NCBI GenBank assembly: GCA_028829895.1
Contig: CM054182.1
Coordinates: 5,933,001 to 5,997,000, forward strand
Reading direction: 5' to 3'
DNA from: Sinotaia quadrata
Lineage: Eukaryota > Mollusca > Gastropoda > Architaenioglossa > Viviparidae
DNA length: 64,000 nucleotides
Shown here: positions 1-11,524 of the stretch, in pieces
Numbering within the stretch: the first letter of the stretch is position 1
Layout: the number at the start of each line of letters is the position of its first letter
Notes under the pieces: generated by a model
What the model saw: the letters and a program-made list of their open reading frames with translations, nothing else
The model's database searches: none
Told to the model about the DNA's origin: nothing
Program-made: the position numbers and the translations under genes

Positions 1-860
1 CTTTAATTTATTAAGTTGAAGAATGTTTCAACTGTATGGTAAACAAGAACCTATAACAAGATTGGGGGATTATTTTGCTTTTTTAAATTTTTTCAAAAGT
101 TGGACAAAAGAGTGAAGTTGTAAGACCTTTTGTTTCCTATTTAAGTAATGGAAATTGTCCATGTATAAAGGTTTATGATTACAGAAGGAAATTTGGAAAT
201 TTAGTGGATATTAGTACATATATCTGTAGATTAGAATGCAAAGTTTTGCATGTATTACATTAATAATTATGTTAATGTTTCTGAAAAATACTTGTAAAAG
301 ATACCAATCAACAAAGAATGATCAACCAATGTATACAATCCGTGTACTGTAAAACAGCATACTGAATATCTGCCCATTTATGACACATTTGTATTGTAGG
401 GCACATGTTTTGTGAAAACGCATACCTACAATCTGTTATTTTACACAACACATCTGTGTTAAGTGATGACGAGTTTTTTCTGTGAGGGTCAGCAATCAAA
501 CTGAAAAAAGTATCAAGGTGCACCTTGTAAACTGTCGGAGTGAATATATTTCATGAACAAAAATATATGTCACATGCATTCTGAACTCTTTCCTATTGCT
601 TGAGAATTGTTTCAAAAGGTAAGTGAAAATACTTGTTTACTGATGAATAGACAATTCTGAGCAGTTGCTCTCTAAAGATGATGGCAAGCAGCCAATGACC
701 TACCTAATGCACGTCTTGTAAACAAATGACTTAGTTAATTTTGGATCGACAGAATCATGCTATTTTCTGCATGAAAGAATCATTTCTGCTGCTAACAGTT
801 GAGACAGCTCACTGAATAAAGAAATGCACAGGGTCTGACCTAATTAAAAACATTCAATAC
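1..860. other. Intronic sequence of gene A beyond exon 4
   Basis: AT-rich. No further exon in phase with exon 4 (needing 2 nt) was recognised, and I see no repeat structure. Confidence 0.5.
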
Positions 861-926
861 CTCGTGGTGATGGGTAGTAGGTCTTCAGCAACTGCCTTGC
901 CTTGTGATTATTGTACTTGAAGACGG
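861..926 (-). CDS. Gene A coding exon 4
   Basis: A 66-nt exon, entered at phase 1 and left at phase 1, encoding AVFKYNNHKARQLLKTYY and PSPR. The acceptor TTTCTCTCTAG is pyrimidine-rich and the donor is GTATTG. It corresponds to the 72-nt exon 4 of gene B (VFKARNEFVERH). Confidence 0.75.
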
Positions 927-3900
927 CTAGAGAGAAAAATATACGGAATTAAAATAAAATACATAGCAGGCATGTTATAAAAATTCCTTTCCTCCAAACC
1001 AAGAAATAAACATTCTGTAAAAAATGTATTTAGATATGAGACCCTCTAATCACATACCTGTTTGTTTTAAGTTAATTCAAAAAGACAACCATATGGACAA
1101 AACTTAAAAAGTGTATTGTACTGATAAATATAAACAAAACTTGAAAAGTACACATAGAAAACATACACATATAAAATATGAATGAAAAACTCGACCTGTG
1201 TCTAGACAAAATTTAATAAATGAACAGCTTGACAACGACAAAACTTAACAAACATCTGGGGGGAATGGGGATGGAGACATGCTTTAACAAAGCTATAATT
1301 AAAATATGACAAATGTATAGACAAAACTTTAAACCTGTATAATGAATTTCTTCTTTGCAGCACTTAATAAGCAATACATTCCAACTCTGAAAATAAAATA
1401 ACTTTTTTAATTACTTAACTTCACGAGCTCTCACCGTGAATTAAGTGGCTAATAAATATTTATTTATATATAATTTTAACTGGTGAAAATATTTTTAAAG
1501 ATTATATGCAAGAAAATTGTGGATGCTGAAATATGAACAAAATTTCTCATGAATTTTATGTGCTCATAACTTGAATATATATAATCACTTATTAGATGCA
1601 TCTAATTTGTAATTTAAAAGTGTGTGCAGTTATTGTAAGACTCCCCATATAGCTGTTTCTTTTTCTAATCACACCGAGTTCTCTGTTTATACAGATTTGA
1701 ATTTACATGACCTAATGTTTAAACACTTTAATTTTATTTGTGTACCAAACTTGAAGATATGTGACCCAAGATGTCAACCTGAGAGAAAGTTGATGACTCA
1801 TATCTATGTGATGCTGATTCCCATATGTTCAGTCTTTAACTTGTTAGCTGCTTTGTACAGACTTCAAATTACATGCTCTTGCATTTCAACAATGTGACAG
1901 TGCACATGCATATTTCAGGGGAAAATCCTGTTCTATTTATGCAATTTCTCTTTAAAAGAGGGTCTCAAGAATGCATATATCACAAAAAAAGTTTGTAGTT
2001 GCTTTTGTAAATTCATCTTCTGACACAGAATTTGCTACAATTTCTGTATCAACAGCAATTTTTTTCCCACAAGTAAACAAGAAAAAAGTAAAGCTCTACA
2101 AAAAAAATTATTTCTGAACAACCAGAATTTAACTCTTTACCGGGCGGGCGTTTTCCTTTTTTTTATCTCTGCCAGGCAAGAATTTTCAGGATTTCAGTGA
2201 GATTTAGGATTACGTTAGTAAAAACATCATATCTTAGGTATTAGAGCATATATTTCAATGAAATAAAATGCAAAATGAAAGGAAATGAAAGCAGCTTTAT
2301 TAATATCCTTAATTGAAGTATACTTTCAGGTGTTAAATTTGAATCCATGCATGAAAATATATATTTACACAAAAAAAATATTGTCCAGTTATTGTCCGCT
2401 ACAAACACTATGTATACACACTTTGTTGATGCCAGGAACTCTAATCTGTCGTCAGACGACCAATACATCTCTTTTTCGGCAGGTTGTGAATTCCTAACCT
2501 GGATCGCCATTTTGTTTATTCGCCTTTTTCGGACGTGCGTATTCGTTCGTTTATTCCGCTTTGTCAAATGTTTCTTTGAAAAACTGGTAGAAGAAAGCCA
2601 GCTGAGTACTATCATTAGTTTCAGTCACATTTGGCCCCATTTCTGTTATAAATTCCGATACATTCAGTGCTAAAGTACTACTATTCCAAACAACGTGTGT
2701 GTCTCCAGATACCCCTTCCCCATACTCCTCTTCGATATCCTCTGAATCTGACACACTATCCTCCAAAATTTGAAAGATGCTACAAGTGCACGCTACTGAC
2801 ACTAATGTCACTTCTAATCCTATCGTCCGATTCAAAATAAACTTCTCTTACCTCATTATCCGATAAATTGAATACAGAAAACTCTTCACAATTGCTCGAC
2901 AATTCTAATAAAACCATCTGAAACACCAAACGCGAAAAAACAAAGAAAAATTTATGAAAAAATGAACGAAGCAAGGAGAAAACTTTTGAAAATGGCACAG
3001 AAATCATTGTGCAAATGTAATACTTCCTATAGACACTGGAACTCTCACGATTTCTCGAACGATAGGAGAAGAAAAGAGCACTAGTTGATATGGACGCTTT
3101 TGGGCATTGTACCCGATACGACGTTATGGCGGTTTTGGGTGCTCCGCCTGGTAAAGAGTTAAAATATTTATAACCCATGGAAGGAGCCCTATTCAGGGAG
3201 TAAAATATGCTGTTTTAAGTTAGTTATATCCAAAGTTCAGAGTATTTAGAAATTAGGAATTAACCTATCTCAAGTGATATGGTTAAAACTAGGTGGACAA
3301 AACTTGATAAATATATGAAAAAATCCTGACAAATGCTTTGCAAAAAGCATAAATAATTAACACAAGAATTTAGTAAACAAAAAAATACCTGTATTAATGA
3401 TGTGATCATATACAGGAGGAGTATTGATGCTGCCCTCAGATGCCTCACGTTCTGTTATCTCCATGATCATTTGTCGATTGACGAAGACATGCCACATTAA
3501 CTTGCGCATGAATTTCTGCACACTGGATCGGTCTTCAAGAAGAAATTCCCCAACCCTAAAGTACAATGAGTGATAACATTAATTAAAATTAGAACTTAAA
3601 TTTTACATTTAATTTATGAAAATATGAAATGTGTAATTAATTACATGAATAACACTAACAGTTCAATTCACAAATAATAAATGTCTAGAAACAAGTGATA
3701 AGAAAAGATATATTCTACACTTCCACTAAATACTCAGTCAAATTACTGCAAGTACAAACATCAATACACAAAAAGAAAGAAAAAAATCCCTTAATTGTGA
3801 CTGTACACTTCAAAAGATACATGACTTTGCAGTGTTATTCATGTCATAATGCTTACTTTGAAGCTGCATTAGAGTTTGCATTTACATTTGATATGTATTT

Positions 3901-6900
3901 AAAAATGAAATGTTGCTTAAATATTTTTTTTTTTTAAATACATATCAAATGTAAATGCAAACTCTAATGCAGCTTCAAAGTAAGCATTATGACATGAATA
4001 ACACTGCAAAGTCATGTATCTTTTGAAGTGTACAGTCACAATTAAGGGATTTTTTTTAACTGCTTCATATGTCAAATGTAAACTGTGAGAATTCAAAATG
4101 TTCACTTACCCACTAGATTTTAAATGAGTTGTCCACACAATTGATGATGACTTGGCCATTGCCCAGATCTGTGCAAATTCTGATCTTGTTGCATCAGTTG
4201 AGGTGAATGGGTAGACTCGTACCTGCCAAGGGTAGTGTTCTGGAAAGTCCAATAGAATTAGGTAAAGTGGCAGTCTTGCTAGCGTTTCATATTAATTAAA
4301 ATCTATAAACACTTTACAATACAAATTCTGGAACCCCAATTACCCACTTGTGAAGCAGGCACCTAAACTTCAGGACCACCCACCATTATTATTTCTCATA
4401 TCATATAAAGTGTTATTTCTCATATTATATAAATGGATATTATAAAGAATGCTGATGATAAATAAAGTGCAGTTTCATATATCTCTATAGAATTATAAAG
4501 AATAAAAGACTACTGTGTATTATATAATATAAAATTTAAACTGTAGAAGGGCAGATCAAACTTCACAAAACTAAGTATACGGATATTGCTCCACACTGAT
4601 TGTCATTCACATTCACATCTACAATGTTATGATTTCAGCATATATAAGATGTCAATGAGTGCATAAGCTCAATGAGTGGATAATGTAATAGAGCATGAAC
4701 ACATCCAATTTTTTCCAGTAAATGCACTTTCATAACAAAGCAATGGTTGCTGCTTTTGCTGTTTTCTAAAATAAATAAATAATATATTCTCGGTTATATT
4801 CAGTTATATCTATTCACCTCTGCTCTGCTAACAAGAAATAGTTTTTTTTTTACTTCAGCTTTAGCTGTACATTTGAATCTGATCTTTAATTCATTATAAC
4901 ATTATCAATGCATTTCCCAGCCAATGATTTAGGTCTGCAATGAGGTAGTGATTTAAAATCAATAATCAGATTTTAAAAGTGAAAACAAAACCTATACTTC
5001 ACATTTTTCTATATAAAAATCCCTTAGGCTAACATTTCTCAACTCCCACACTTATTAATATTACCCTCAAACAGGTAAAGTCAACGTTAGTGAATCAAAC
5101 CTGTGGATACCAGTGAAATTCTCAAATATTCTTGAGAGAGATCATCAAGGATTAAACATCATTTACAAAATAATAAAGAATACAAAATTAGATTTAAAAG
5201 AGAATATTATGTCAGATTTTCCATTACTTATGTGAAGGGAAAAGTGTCAACATTTACACCATTCCATGGTATTCAACTCTGCATCACTATAACATATTTA
5301 ACAAAATTTACACTGAAATTAATTAAACCTCATTTAGAAGAGAATAAATTAAAACAAAGAAAGTAACATTTCTCAGAATTAAAGTTTGTAGTGCCTGGTT
5401 TAGTATACCTAAAGCTATTTGTAATAAAATAATATATAAATGAACAGCAATTTTATTTGGATAAGGTCAGTAAAAACATCTGGAAAAAAAGAATTCCACT
5501 AAACATACCAGTCAAAGTATACTAAATGACTTTACAGCCTATAATTTGTTGGCAGCTTTAGGTATTGATGCTGACTTAAAGGAAATCACATATTTATTCA
5601 CTAATTTTTGTACACAGCATTTGTACTCTGCCAAGCATTTTATTTCTAATGTAATGTAGAGCAATCTCAAATATATATTTTTAAAAATTAATATAATCTG
5701 GAAAACAACAGATCTAATTCTAAATGAAATGGCACTATTATGCTCTCATTTAAAATAACTTTGAACCCTGTAGACTGATATAAACAAGGGTCTAGTAGTA
5801 GTACATGTATTTAGCATTACTTAAGTTCTGGATCTGCATTGTGGTTTTTCTTTTGAGTGGGTAGTAGCTTTTTTTGGGTGGTGGTGGTGGTGGGTGAGGG
5901 AGATAGTTTGTCATATCATAATTTCCTATTACAGTATTAGTACCTTATTTGTTTAGCTCAAAATACTGCTTTTAAAACTTACCAGTATGTTCATAGTATA
6001 AACGACAATTAAAATTCAAAAATGCTTTAAACATTTTCAAAAAGAAATAGAATTGGAGATGTTTTAATAAACACTGTATAACAAGAGAACTAAACAGATC
6101 TCTCATTTTTATAGGATGTCAATGAAAATTTTAGTACTCATAACATTTTTTTTTTAAAAGAACTTTTCCAACTCCAACTAAGGTTTCATTTTAAATATAT
6201 TCCTCATCATTTATTTTTTTAAAGTATGTGATATAATTATAAATCCTCTTTCTATCAATTTTGCTATAATAACATTTCTTTTTTATTATTTTAATAAAAT
6301 TAAAAAAAGAGAGAGAAAGAACTTTCCATTTTTCCAATTTTCAATTTAAATCTTATCTCCATTTATTTTTTTAAAGTGTGTGATATAAATCTTCTTTCAA
6401 TGTGTTTTGCTATGACTATAATTAATCAGCGTTGAAAAAGCATATGAGATAAATTGTAAAAGTAATTTCTTTATATTTATTTGCAACTGTATTAGTTAAT
6501 GCAAAAATCTGTGATCACAATATGATGAAAAAATAAAATTTCAACAATTTTTTTACAAATGTGCTTTATATTAAAATAAATGCAAAAAATGTTGCTGTAG
6601 ATATGGTGTATAACCACAATAAAATGGTATCCAGTAATTAATCTCAGGCACAAGCAGTTTAATGTCAATAATTTTTAAATGGTTACCTCTCAATACTGCA
6701 ATACTGTCTTTTCCCTCTGGAATCTTTAGAGGAGTCAATGCCTGTTCTTTATGGTTTGACTGATCTTCTCCAATGTCCATTGACTTCTCTTCCCCATCTT
6801 CTTCATTTTGATCTTCTTTCATCAAGGCATCATCTGCTACTTCTGCTGTGCTGTTATCATCATTAGATTTTTCTTGGATTTCGTCATTGCAGTCTTTTTC

Positions 6901-7311
6901 CTCAGAGCTAATTTCCTGATTGATTACCTGGTTACTTTTCTGGCTAGCATCAGATGAATCTTGTTCATTTTGGGCTTCTGTTTCATTTTTTTTAATCTTA
7001 GGAATGACAAACCTTTTAGTTTTTCCTTCTTCACCTGATTCATCCTTCTCTTGAACTGGTGAAGAATGCTCCTGATTTTCAGTGGCTGCATCATTTTCCT
7101 CGGAAAATTCAGCCTGAAGCTCATCATCATCATATTCAACAATATCACCAAAGTCAACTTCAGCATCAATCTCTGCATCAGCTTCGATATTGATATCTTC
7201 ATTCATTAAATCTGGTTCCTTTTGCTCTGCATCAGGGTTTTGTATTTCAGAACCATCCTTTTCCTTAGAAATCACTTTACCTTTGGCTGATTTTCCTTTG
7301 ACTGGTGGCAT
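861..7311 (-). CDS. Gene A: acidic protein with RRM-like domain (5' part of gene, partial)
   Basis: Four coding exons join in phase on the minus strand: 7311-6687, 4239-4110, 3555-3389 and 926-861 (988 nt, about 329 residues). Every junction has GT-AG ends and keeps the frame open, and the gene continues past the left edge. Residues 1-208 are acidic and low complexity after a basic start (MPPVKGKSAKGK). Residues about 213-285 look like a degenerate RRM: a hydrophobic strand (WQVRVYPF), a helix, then GVGEFLLED, a second helix and a final strand (MIMEI). The segment AVFKYNNHKARQLLKTYY follows. I recognise no named family. Length, exon order and intron phases match gene B, so I infer a divergent paralog. 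A nuclear or RNA-related role is likely from composition but not proven. The ATG at 7311 is the first in the exon and the encoded start resembles that of gene B. Confidence 0.78.
2133..3158 (-). mobile_element. Internally deleted piggyBac-type element
   Basis: The ends are inverted repeats CTCTTTACCGGGCGG and, on the other strand, CTCTTTACCAGGCGG. They are flanked by TTAA at 2129-2132 and 3159-3162, the hallmark piggyBac target duplication. Minus-strand open frames 2835-2551 and 2615-2241 carry an acidic Ser/Glu stretch and then a TQLAFFYQFFKETF motif, like the start of the piggyBac transposase core. The catalytic Asp region is absent at 1,026 bp. It sits in the gene A intron 927-3388. Confidence 0.8.
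3389..3555 (-). CDS. Gene A coding exon 3 (second half of RRM-like domain)
   Basis: The exon enters at phase 2 and leaves at phase 1. It encodes GVGEFLLEDRSSVQKFM, a WHVFVNRQMIMEI strand, then a polar stretch ending VYDHIINT. The segment aligns with gene B exon 3 (GWVELLLHKEYASRVME) with about one gap across 33 positions. The donor at 3388-3387 is GTATTT. Confidence 0.82.
3781..4055. repeat. Perfect 125-bp inverted repeat with 25-bp loop
   Basis: Arm 3781-3905 is the exact reverse complement of 3931-4055 and the loop is 3906-3930. No mismatch was found on reading both arms. It lies in the gene A intron 3556-4109, about 53 bp inside the donor of exon 2. Just outside, 4063-4088 resembles part of the arm in diverged form, hinting at the older parent sequence. 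Confidence 0.93.
4110..4239 (-). CDS. Gene A coding exon 2 (first half of RRM-like domain)
   Basis: The acceptor ends at 4240 (GGACTTTCCAG). A second AG at 4224-4223 would break the frame, which fixes the choice. The exon reads EHYPWQVRVYPFTSTDA and on to THLKSSG. The donor at 4109-4108 is GTAAGTG. The exon enters at phase 1 and leaves at phase 2. The large inverted repeat lies about 53 bp into the following intron. Confidence 0.82.
4240..6686. other. Gene A intron 4240-6686
   Basis: AT-rich with poly-A/T runs and a short GGT-rich tract near 5877-5896. The sequence around 6196-6230 and 6360-6390 is repeated (cATTTATTTTTTTAAAGTRTGTGATATAA), suggesting a local duplication. No exon or complete transposon was recognised. 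Confidence 0.4.
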
Positions 7312-7340
7312 GATTTATTGCTAGTCTTGTTCTTATTTTT
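6687..7340 (-). CDS. Gene A coding exon 1 (with 29 nt of 5' UTR)
   Basis: The acceptor lies at 7342-7341 (CATTTTAG on the minus strand) and the ATG at 7311-7309. The donor GT at 6686-6685 leaves phase 1. The exon encodes 208 residues, mostly Glu/Asp/Ser/Asn/Gln, after a Lys-rich first dozen. Without the donor the frame would read on to 6571 as intronic sequence, so the last roughly 38 codons of the open frame are not coding. Confidence 0.82.
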
Positions 7341-8405
7341 CTAAAATGCTTAGGAAAAAAATGAAAAAAAAAGAAGGAAAAATGTCATGCAATCTGAAAT
7401 TGCTTACTTTGAAAGTTATATTAAATATCATTATCAACAATGGAATTTAAAAGTTCAGCAATCAGGCACCATAGCAATTATTTACATTAAATATAAAAAA
7501 CAAAATTTTTTTCAATTTTAAAATAAAAATCTTTTAAACATTCAGAATAAGAATATGTTTAACAGGGATGGAAAAACAATATAAATGTTACATTCTGTTG
7601 AACAAAATGACTGCAAATCTCTTTCAGACATGTATACTATAAGCTGTCCTTATTAAATATTACAATGTTTCCATTTTAGGAAAATAAATATTTTAGTTTT
7701 GTTACAGATATTGCTCGGTTTATAATTATATCTAATATATGTTTCCAAGATTTTTATGCAAAAAGATAGTGTGTAAATAAAAAAGTATTTTTGTACAAAA
7801 TATTCTACAAAAAAGAAAATTTCTGCATAAGTGCAGTAAATTAAATTGTACTCATTCATTACTACTGATAAAATTAAAGGACTTCACACTGATGTGAACG
7901 AGTCATATCCATATAATGAACAAAGACGAGAGGAAAGTAGAACATATTCTGCAGATGCTAAAGCACTTTAAAAAGTACTATTATTTAATGCACCCAAATA
8001 CCATTCATACATAAACATCATACATATTACAATAACAGACAGTGTAAATAAAAGAAATACTTATTCACTATTCAGTATACTAAGATATCTTCACTTACCC
8101 ATTTACAACACTTTATTATAACAGGAGTGAAGTTTATAAACTATGTTTTAAAATAACTTCTCTTATACTGTTATAGCATATAACAAATAAATTATGTATA
8201 CATGCATTGTTTCCATTTTTAATCAAATATTTTTTTAACAGCCTTTTAACAATTTTTAAAAAAATTAATACAGTGAACTGTAAACAAATCTATATGATAA
8301 TTGATATATCCACACTTATTTAGAGAGATACAGCTGGCCTAAAAAGTATCTATGCATATTGAGCTTATTTTATTTTTCATTCAAAGTGTTAATAATATTA
8401 GTACA

Positions 8406-8479
8406 TTTACTAATACAATAGTACTTTATGTTCTATTACTAAAAATTACTAGAACATAAAGTACTATTGCATTAGTAAA
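8406..8479. repeat. Short hairpin, 30-bp arms
   Basis: Arms 8406-8435 and 8450-8479 pair with a single mismatch around a 14-bp loop. It lies in the long leader intron of gene A and could be a tiny MITE or just a foldback. Confidence 0.75.
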
Positions 8480-8667
8480 AACTAAAATACTAGTAGTAGT
8501 AAATAAATACACGAACAGCAGAAAACCACTTTAAAAAAGATGTGACACAATATGACCAACTCGTAGTCGTACTTAAGACTTGACAACATATTTGAACAAG
8601 TGCATCATGAAAGAGTCATCTCTCTATTGTGGCTAACAAATGATCAATATATCTATCAGATCTATGT

Positions 8668-9040
8668 AAACATGTTTCCATCCACGACCATCGTGATTTT
8701 TAACTCAACTGTCAACAGCTCCGCAAATGACCGTCGTGTTCACAATAATAAGGGGGTCTATCTACCTTCGGGCTTTTTCATGTTGGAATAGAGTTCTAGT
8801 TTAGTACTAGGTTTTAAAAATTAATAAATGAATAAATATATAGGCCTAGTGGGCCTATTTGTTTTAATGTTTTGTTTTGTTATCCCAATGAAATATAAGA
8901 ATGATGGGTTTAAAAATAAATGTCTATATATATAATGGAGGTATTGTGCGAGTATTCTTAAAGAATCGGATGATTTAAAAGCCCGAAGGTCGTAAACAAA
9001 CCCCCCTTTTGAAAACAACGGTCGTGGATGGAGATGTTGG
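8668..9040. mobile_element. Foldback/MITE-like element with long imperfect terminal inverted repeats
   Basis: The left arm (TCCATCCACGACC, then AAGGGGGTC, then ACCTTCGGGCTTTT) is matched in inverse order on the right (AAAGCCCGAAGGTCGT, then CCCCCCTTTT, then GGTCGTGGATGGA). Arms of about 110 bp diverge moderately. No clear target duplication was seen. It is locally richer in CpG than the surroundings. Confidence 0.65.
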
Positions 9041-9378
9041 ATCTTAAAAACACAACGGCCGTGGACGGCCTGAGAGTGTAAAAACAGCCTCCAAAAACAG
9101 CTTTAATAATATTTAACTTTCAATGGGAAAGAAAAGAACTTGGAAGTGAATCAAATTATATGCGGATATGGTGTAAAGCAACGTACAGATATACTATTAC
9201 TAATTACTATACTTTCACCGCCTAGGGATATGTGTGGCCACCATATACAAGTCATTGGAGTGACTTAGTCATTGAATTCCAAATTCGATTAAACCTACAT
9301 TCTCTGCTTTAAATTAACAACAATGCCCAGAAAATAACATTTGAAATCATTATATACTGATAAAGAGGAAATACTTAC

Positions 9379-9450
9379 AAAGTCTGCTCTAGAAATCAAA
9401 TAATTTAATAAAATTCGCTTGCTTTTTTTTTGTACACGAACAGGAAGTTG
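9379..9450 (-). other. Possible non-coding first exon of gene A
   Basis: On the minus strand an excellent donor, CTTTGTAAGTATT, has its GT at 9378-9377. Upstream of it, near 9440-9455, is an ETS-type ACTTCCTG motif in a locally less AT-rich stretch. Coding exon 1 of gene A begins with an acceptor only 29 nt before the ATG, so an upstream leader exon is required. The 5' limit is a guess. Confidence 0.4.
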
Positions 9451-9956
9451 CTGCCACCGGTCTAAAAGGGTGAGTAATTCGGTGCAAATTCAAATAATCT
9501 TTCACCGTTATATTAAGCTGATTTTCGGTACTGATTGATATCTATGGATACAAAATAAGTACACTTTTTAAAAATTAAAGTAAAGAAACAAAGAATGTTT
9601 TCTTTTTTTTTTAACGTTGTAACAAAATGTGTGAACAAGGCGATCAAAAGTGTAAAGGTGCGATCAACAACGATTCGAGTGCGATCAAAAAGCTTATGCA
9701 AAATAAAAAAAATAATAATAATACAGAAAAATAAATGTCGCTTTAGTAATAATAGTGTAAAAATATATTCCACATCTGAGTTCGACCAAAACATGCAACG
9801 ATATAGGGGTGGAAAAGATTAATTAATAACTTGAAAAAGTTGAACTTTTAAGCTTTTGTATATTAATTTAGACGCTCTGCTATGCCCATCTTAAGTCAAT
9901 GCACGAAACAACATGCTGTATCTGATTTTTACACTATATTTGTATATTTTATACAT

Positions 9957-9972
9957 TGTGTGTGTGTGTGTG

Positions 9973-10036
<64 letters not shown>

Positions 10037-10037
10037 C
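9957..10037 (+). repeat. (TG)n microsatellite
   Basis: An almost pure TG run of about 75 bp, with one C interruption, ends in CGCGCGC. Open frames across it are spurious. Confidence 0.97.
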
Positions 10038-10134
10038 AGTGGATTGGTGGCAGGTGGTGTAGTTGCTGTTGCTGTTTCTCGTGGTGTAGTTGGAGCGTTG
10101 TCGACTTCTGTTTCGGTCTGTGCGTCTGTTGTCT

Positions 10135-10620
10135 TCACTTCTTTTTCTGTTTGTATTTTTCTTTCTTGCGTCTTGATATGTACCATTTGTGTGCTAGAGA
10201 TTTTTTGGCGTTTCTTCTAATTTTCGGTGGTAGTTGTTTATATTTCTTATTCGTTGCTGGTAGAGCTTGTAGTCTGAGTTTCCTTAGTATCTGTTGTGGT
10301 TTTAGTGTTTGCAAGAATGCCTGTCTGATTTCTTGTTTTGCTGTTTGAGTTGAATTCACATTGGCCGTAGGTGGAATTTTCCAGATGATGTTGGTGTTTA
10401 TTCCCTGTTCTGTTCTAGTGGCTTGTAGAGTTTTGGTGGAAACGTGGCTTTTTCCTTCAAAGTCTGTTTGATTTGTGCTGTCTTCCTGTGTGGGTTTTCG
10501 CGTTGTTTGAAGATTTTCTTGGAGTACTTGGTGGAGGTTGACGGCGCTCACTATAGCTTGTCGGATTGTTGTTAGGCGTTCTTCACTGTCACAGTTGTAA
10601 TAAAACAGGTTCCACAGCAT
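10135..10620 (-). CDS. Unrecognised 161-codon open frame, possibly transposon-derived
   Basis: A minus-strand frame of 161 codons in a stretch less AT-rich than the flanks. The product is rich in Gln, Thr and Lys, with a basic C-terminal end (KSLAHKWYISRRKKEKYKQK). Sequence upstream on the same strand to about 10990 still looks codon-like (TTEDDDYFDPYYH-type reading) but is broken by stops. The combination suggests a decayed mobile-element ORF rather than a host gene, since no splice structure is evident. No domain was recognised. Confidence 0.3.
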   Translation of the reverse strand: MLWNLFYYNCDSEERLTTIRQAIVSAVNLHQVLQENLQTTRKPTQEDSTNQTDFEGKSHVSTKTLQATRTEQGINTNIIWKIPPTANVNSTQTAKQEIRQAFLQTLKPQQILRKLRLQALPATNKKYKQLPPKIRRNAKKSLAHKWYISRRKKEKYKQKKK

Positions 10621-11524
10621 TTATTGGAATGCATTTTTCAAGTCCTCGTTCTCTGTTTTGAGTTATAGGTTGAAGGGGGTGAGTTTTTGTTGTAGATACT
10701 TGTTTCCTTCACCATATGTGTACCAGTTTATTGTGCAGTCTTTTTCTGCGTAGTTGCCTTTGTGAAATTCTGCTTTCCTCTTATCATCGAGTTCTATTAT
10801 TCATCCGTTGATTAGGATAATAATCATGGAGATCGTTGTCTTCCTCTGTTGGTGTGGTAATAGGGGTCGAAGTAGTCATCGTCTTCCGTTATTATTCCTG
10901 GTGAGGCAATTTTTTGGTGGGCAGTAGCGTTCTTCTCTCTGCCTGCCCTGAAAAGGGCTTGGCTGTAGATCGTGTGTGGCGCCTTGACATTTTCTCTTCC
11001 CGATAATCCACAGGTCGAGAGTGTGCGATGAACGGGGAACGAATGTCATTCAAAAATTTGACAAGTACCGGTATTGAAGTAGTATTTTAAATGCTAAAAC
11101 TTCTTTGTGATTACCTGGGTGTGGTAGGTAATGAGTGGTGTCTGAGAGAAGGTTTCAGATCTCCCGTATGTAGTTGTCTGTGGATAGAGCTTTGTGTGTG
11201 TGTGTGGGGGGGGGGGGGTTCGTCCAGAATGTCCATTATATCATGGTGTTTATTTCCCTTTCGGTTGTGGTCAGAGGAGTCATCTGTGTCATTAAGTTTT
11301 TGTATTTCTCATTTGGTTTGCGTGTATTTGTCTATTGTTTGTATTTTTACTGTCTCTCTTCTAGTACTGGGGCAAAATTTGTTAACTGGCTTTAATAACA
11401 TTCATCCTTTTTTTCTTCCTTACATTTTTCCTTTTTATGGATTTCTTCTTCCTTCTGTCAGGTGGGTCTTCTGGAGGAAGAAAAATGCGGTGGAAAAGGA
11501 GTATACTCTTCCACTTCAAGATAA

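Noticed and set aside
1622..1897. 91-codon plus-strand open frame in the gene A intron
   Set aside because: No recognisable domain, no alternative splice support, and a length common by chance over this span.
9882..10348. Open frames across the (TG)n tract encoding Cys-Val repeats
   Set aside because: Dinucleotide repeats have no stops in most frames; there is no start or splice support.
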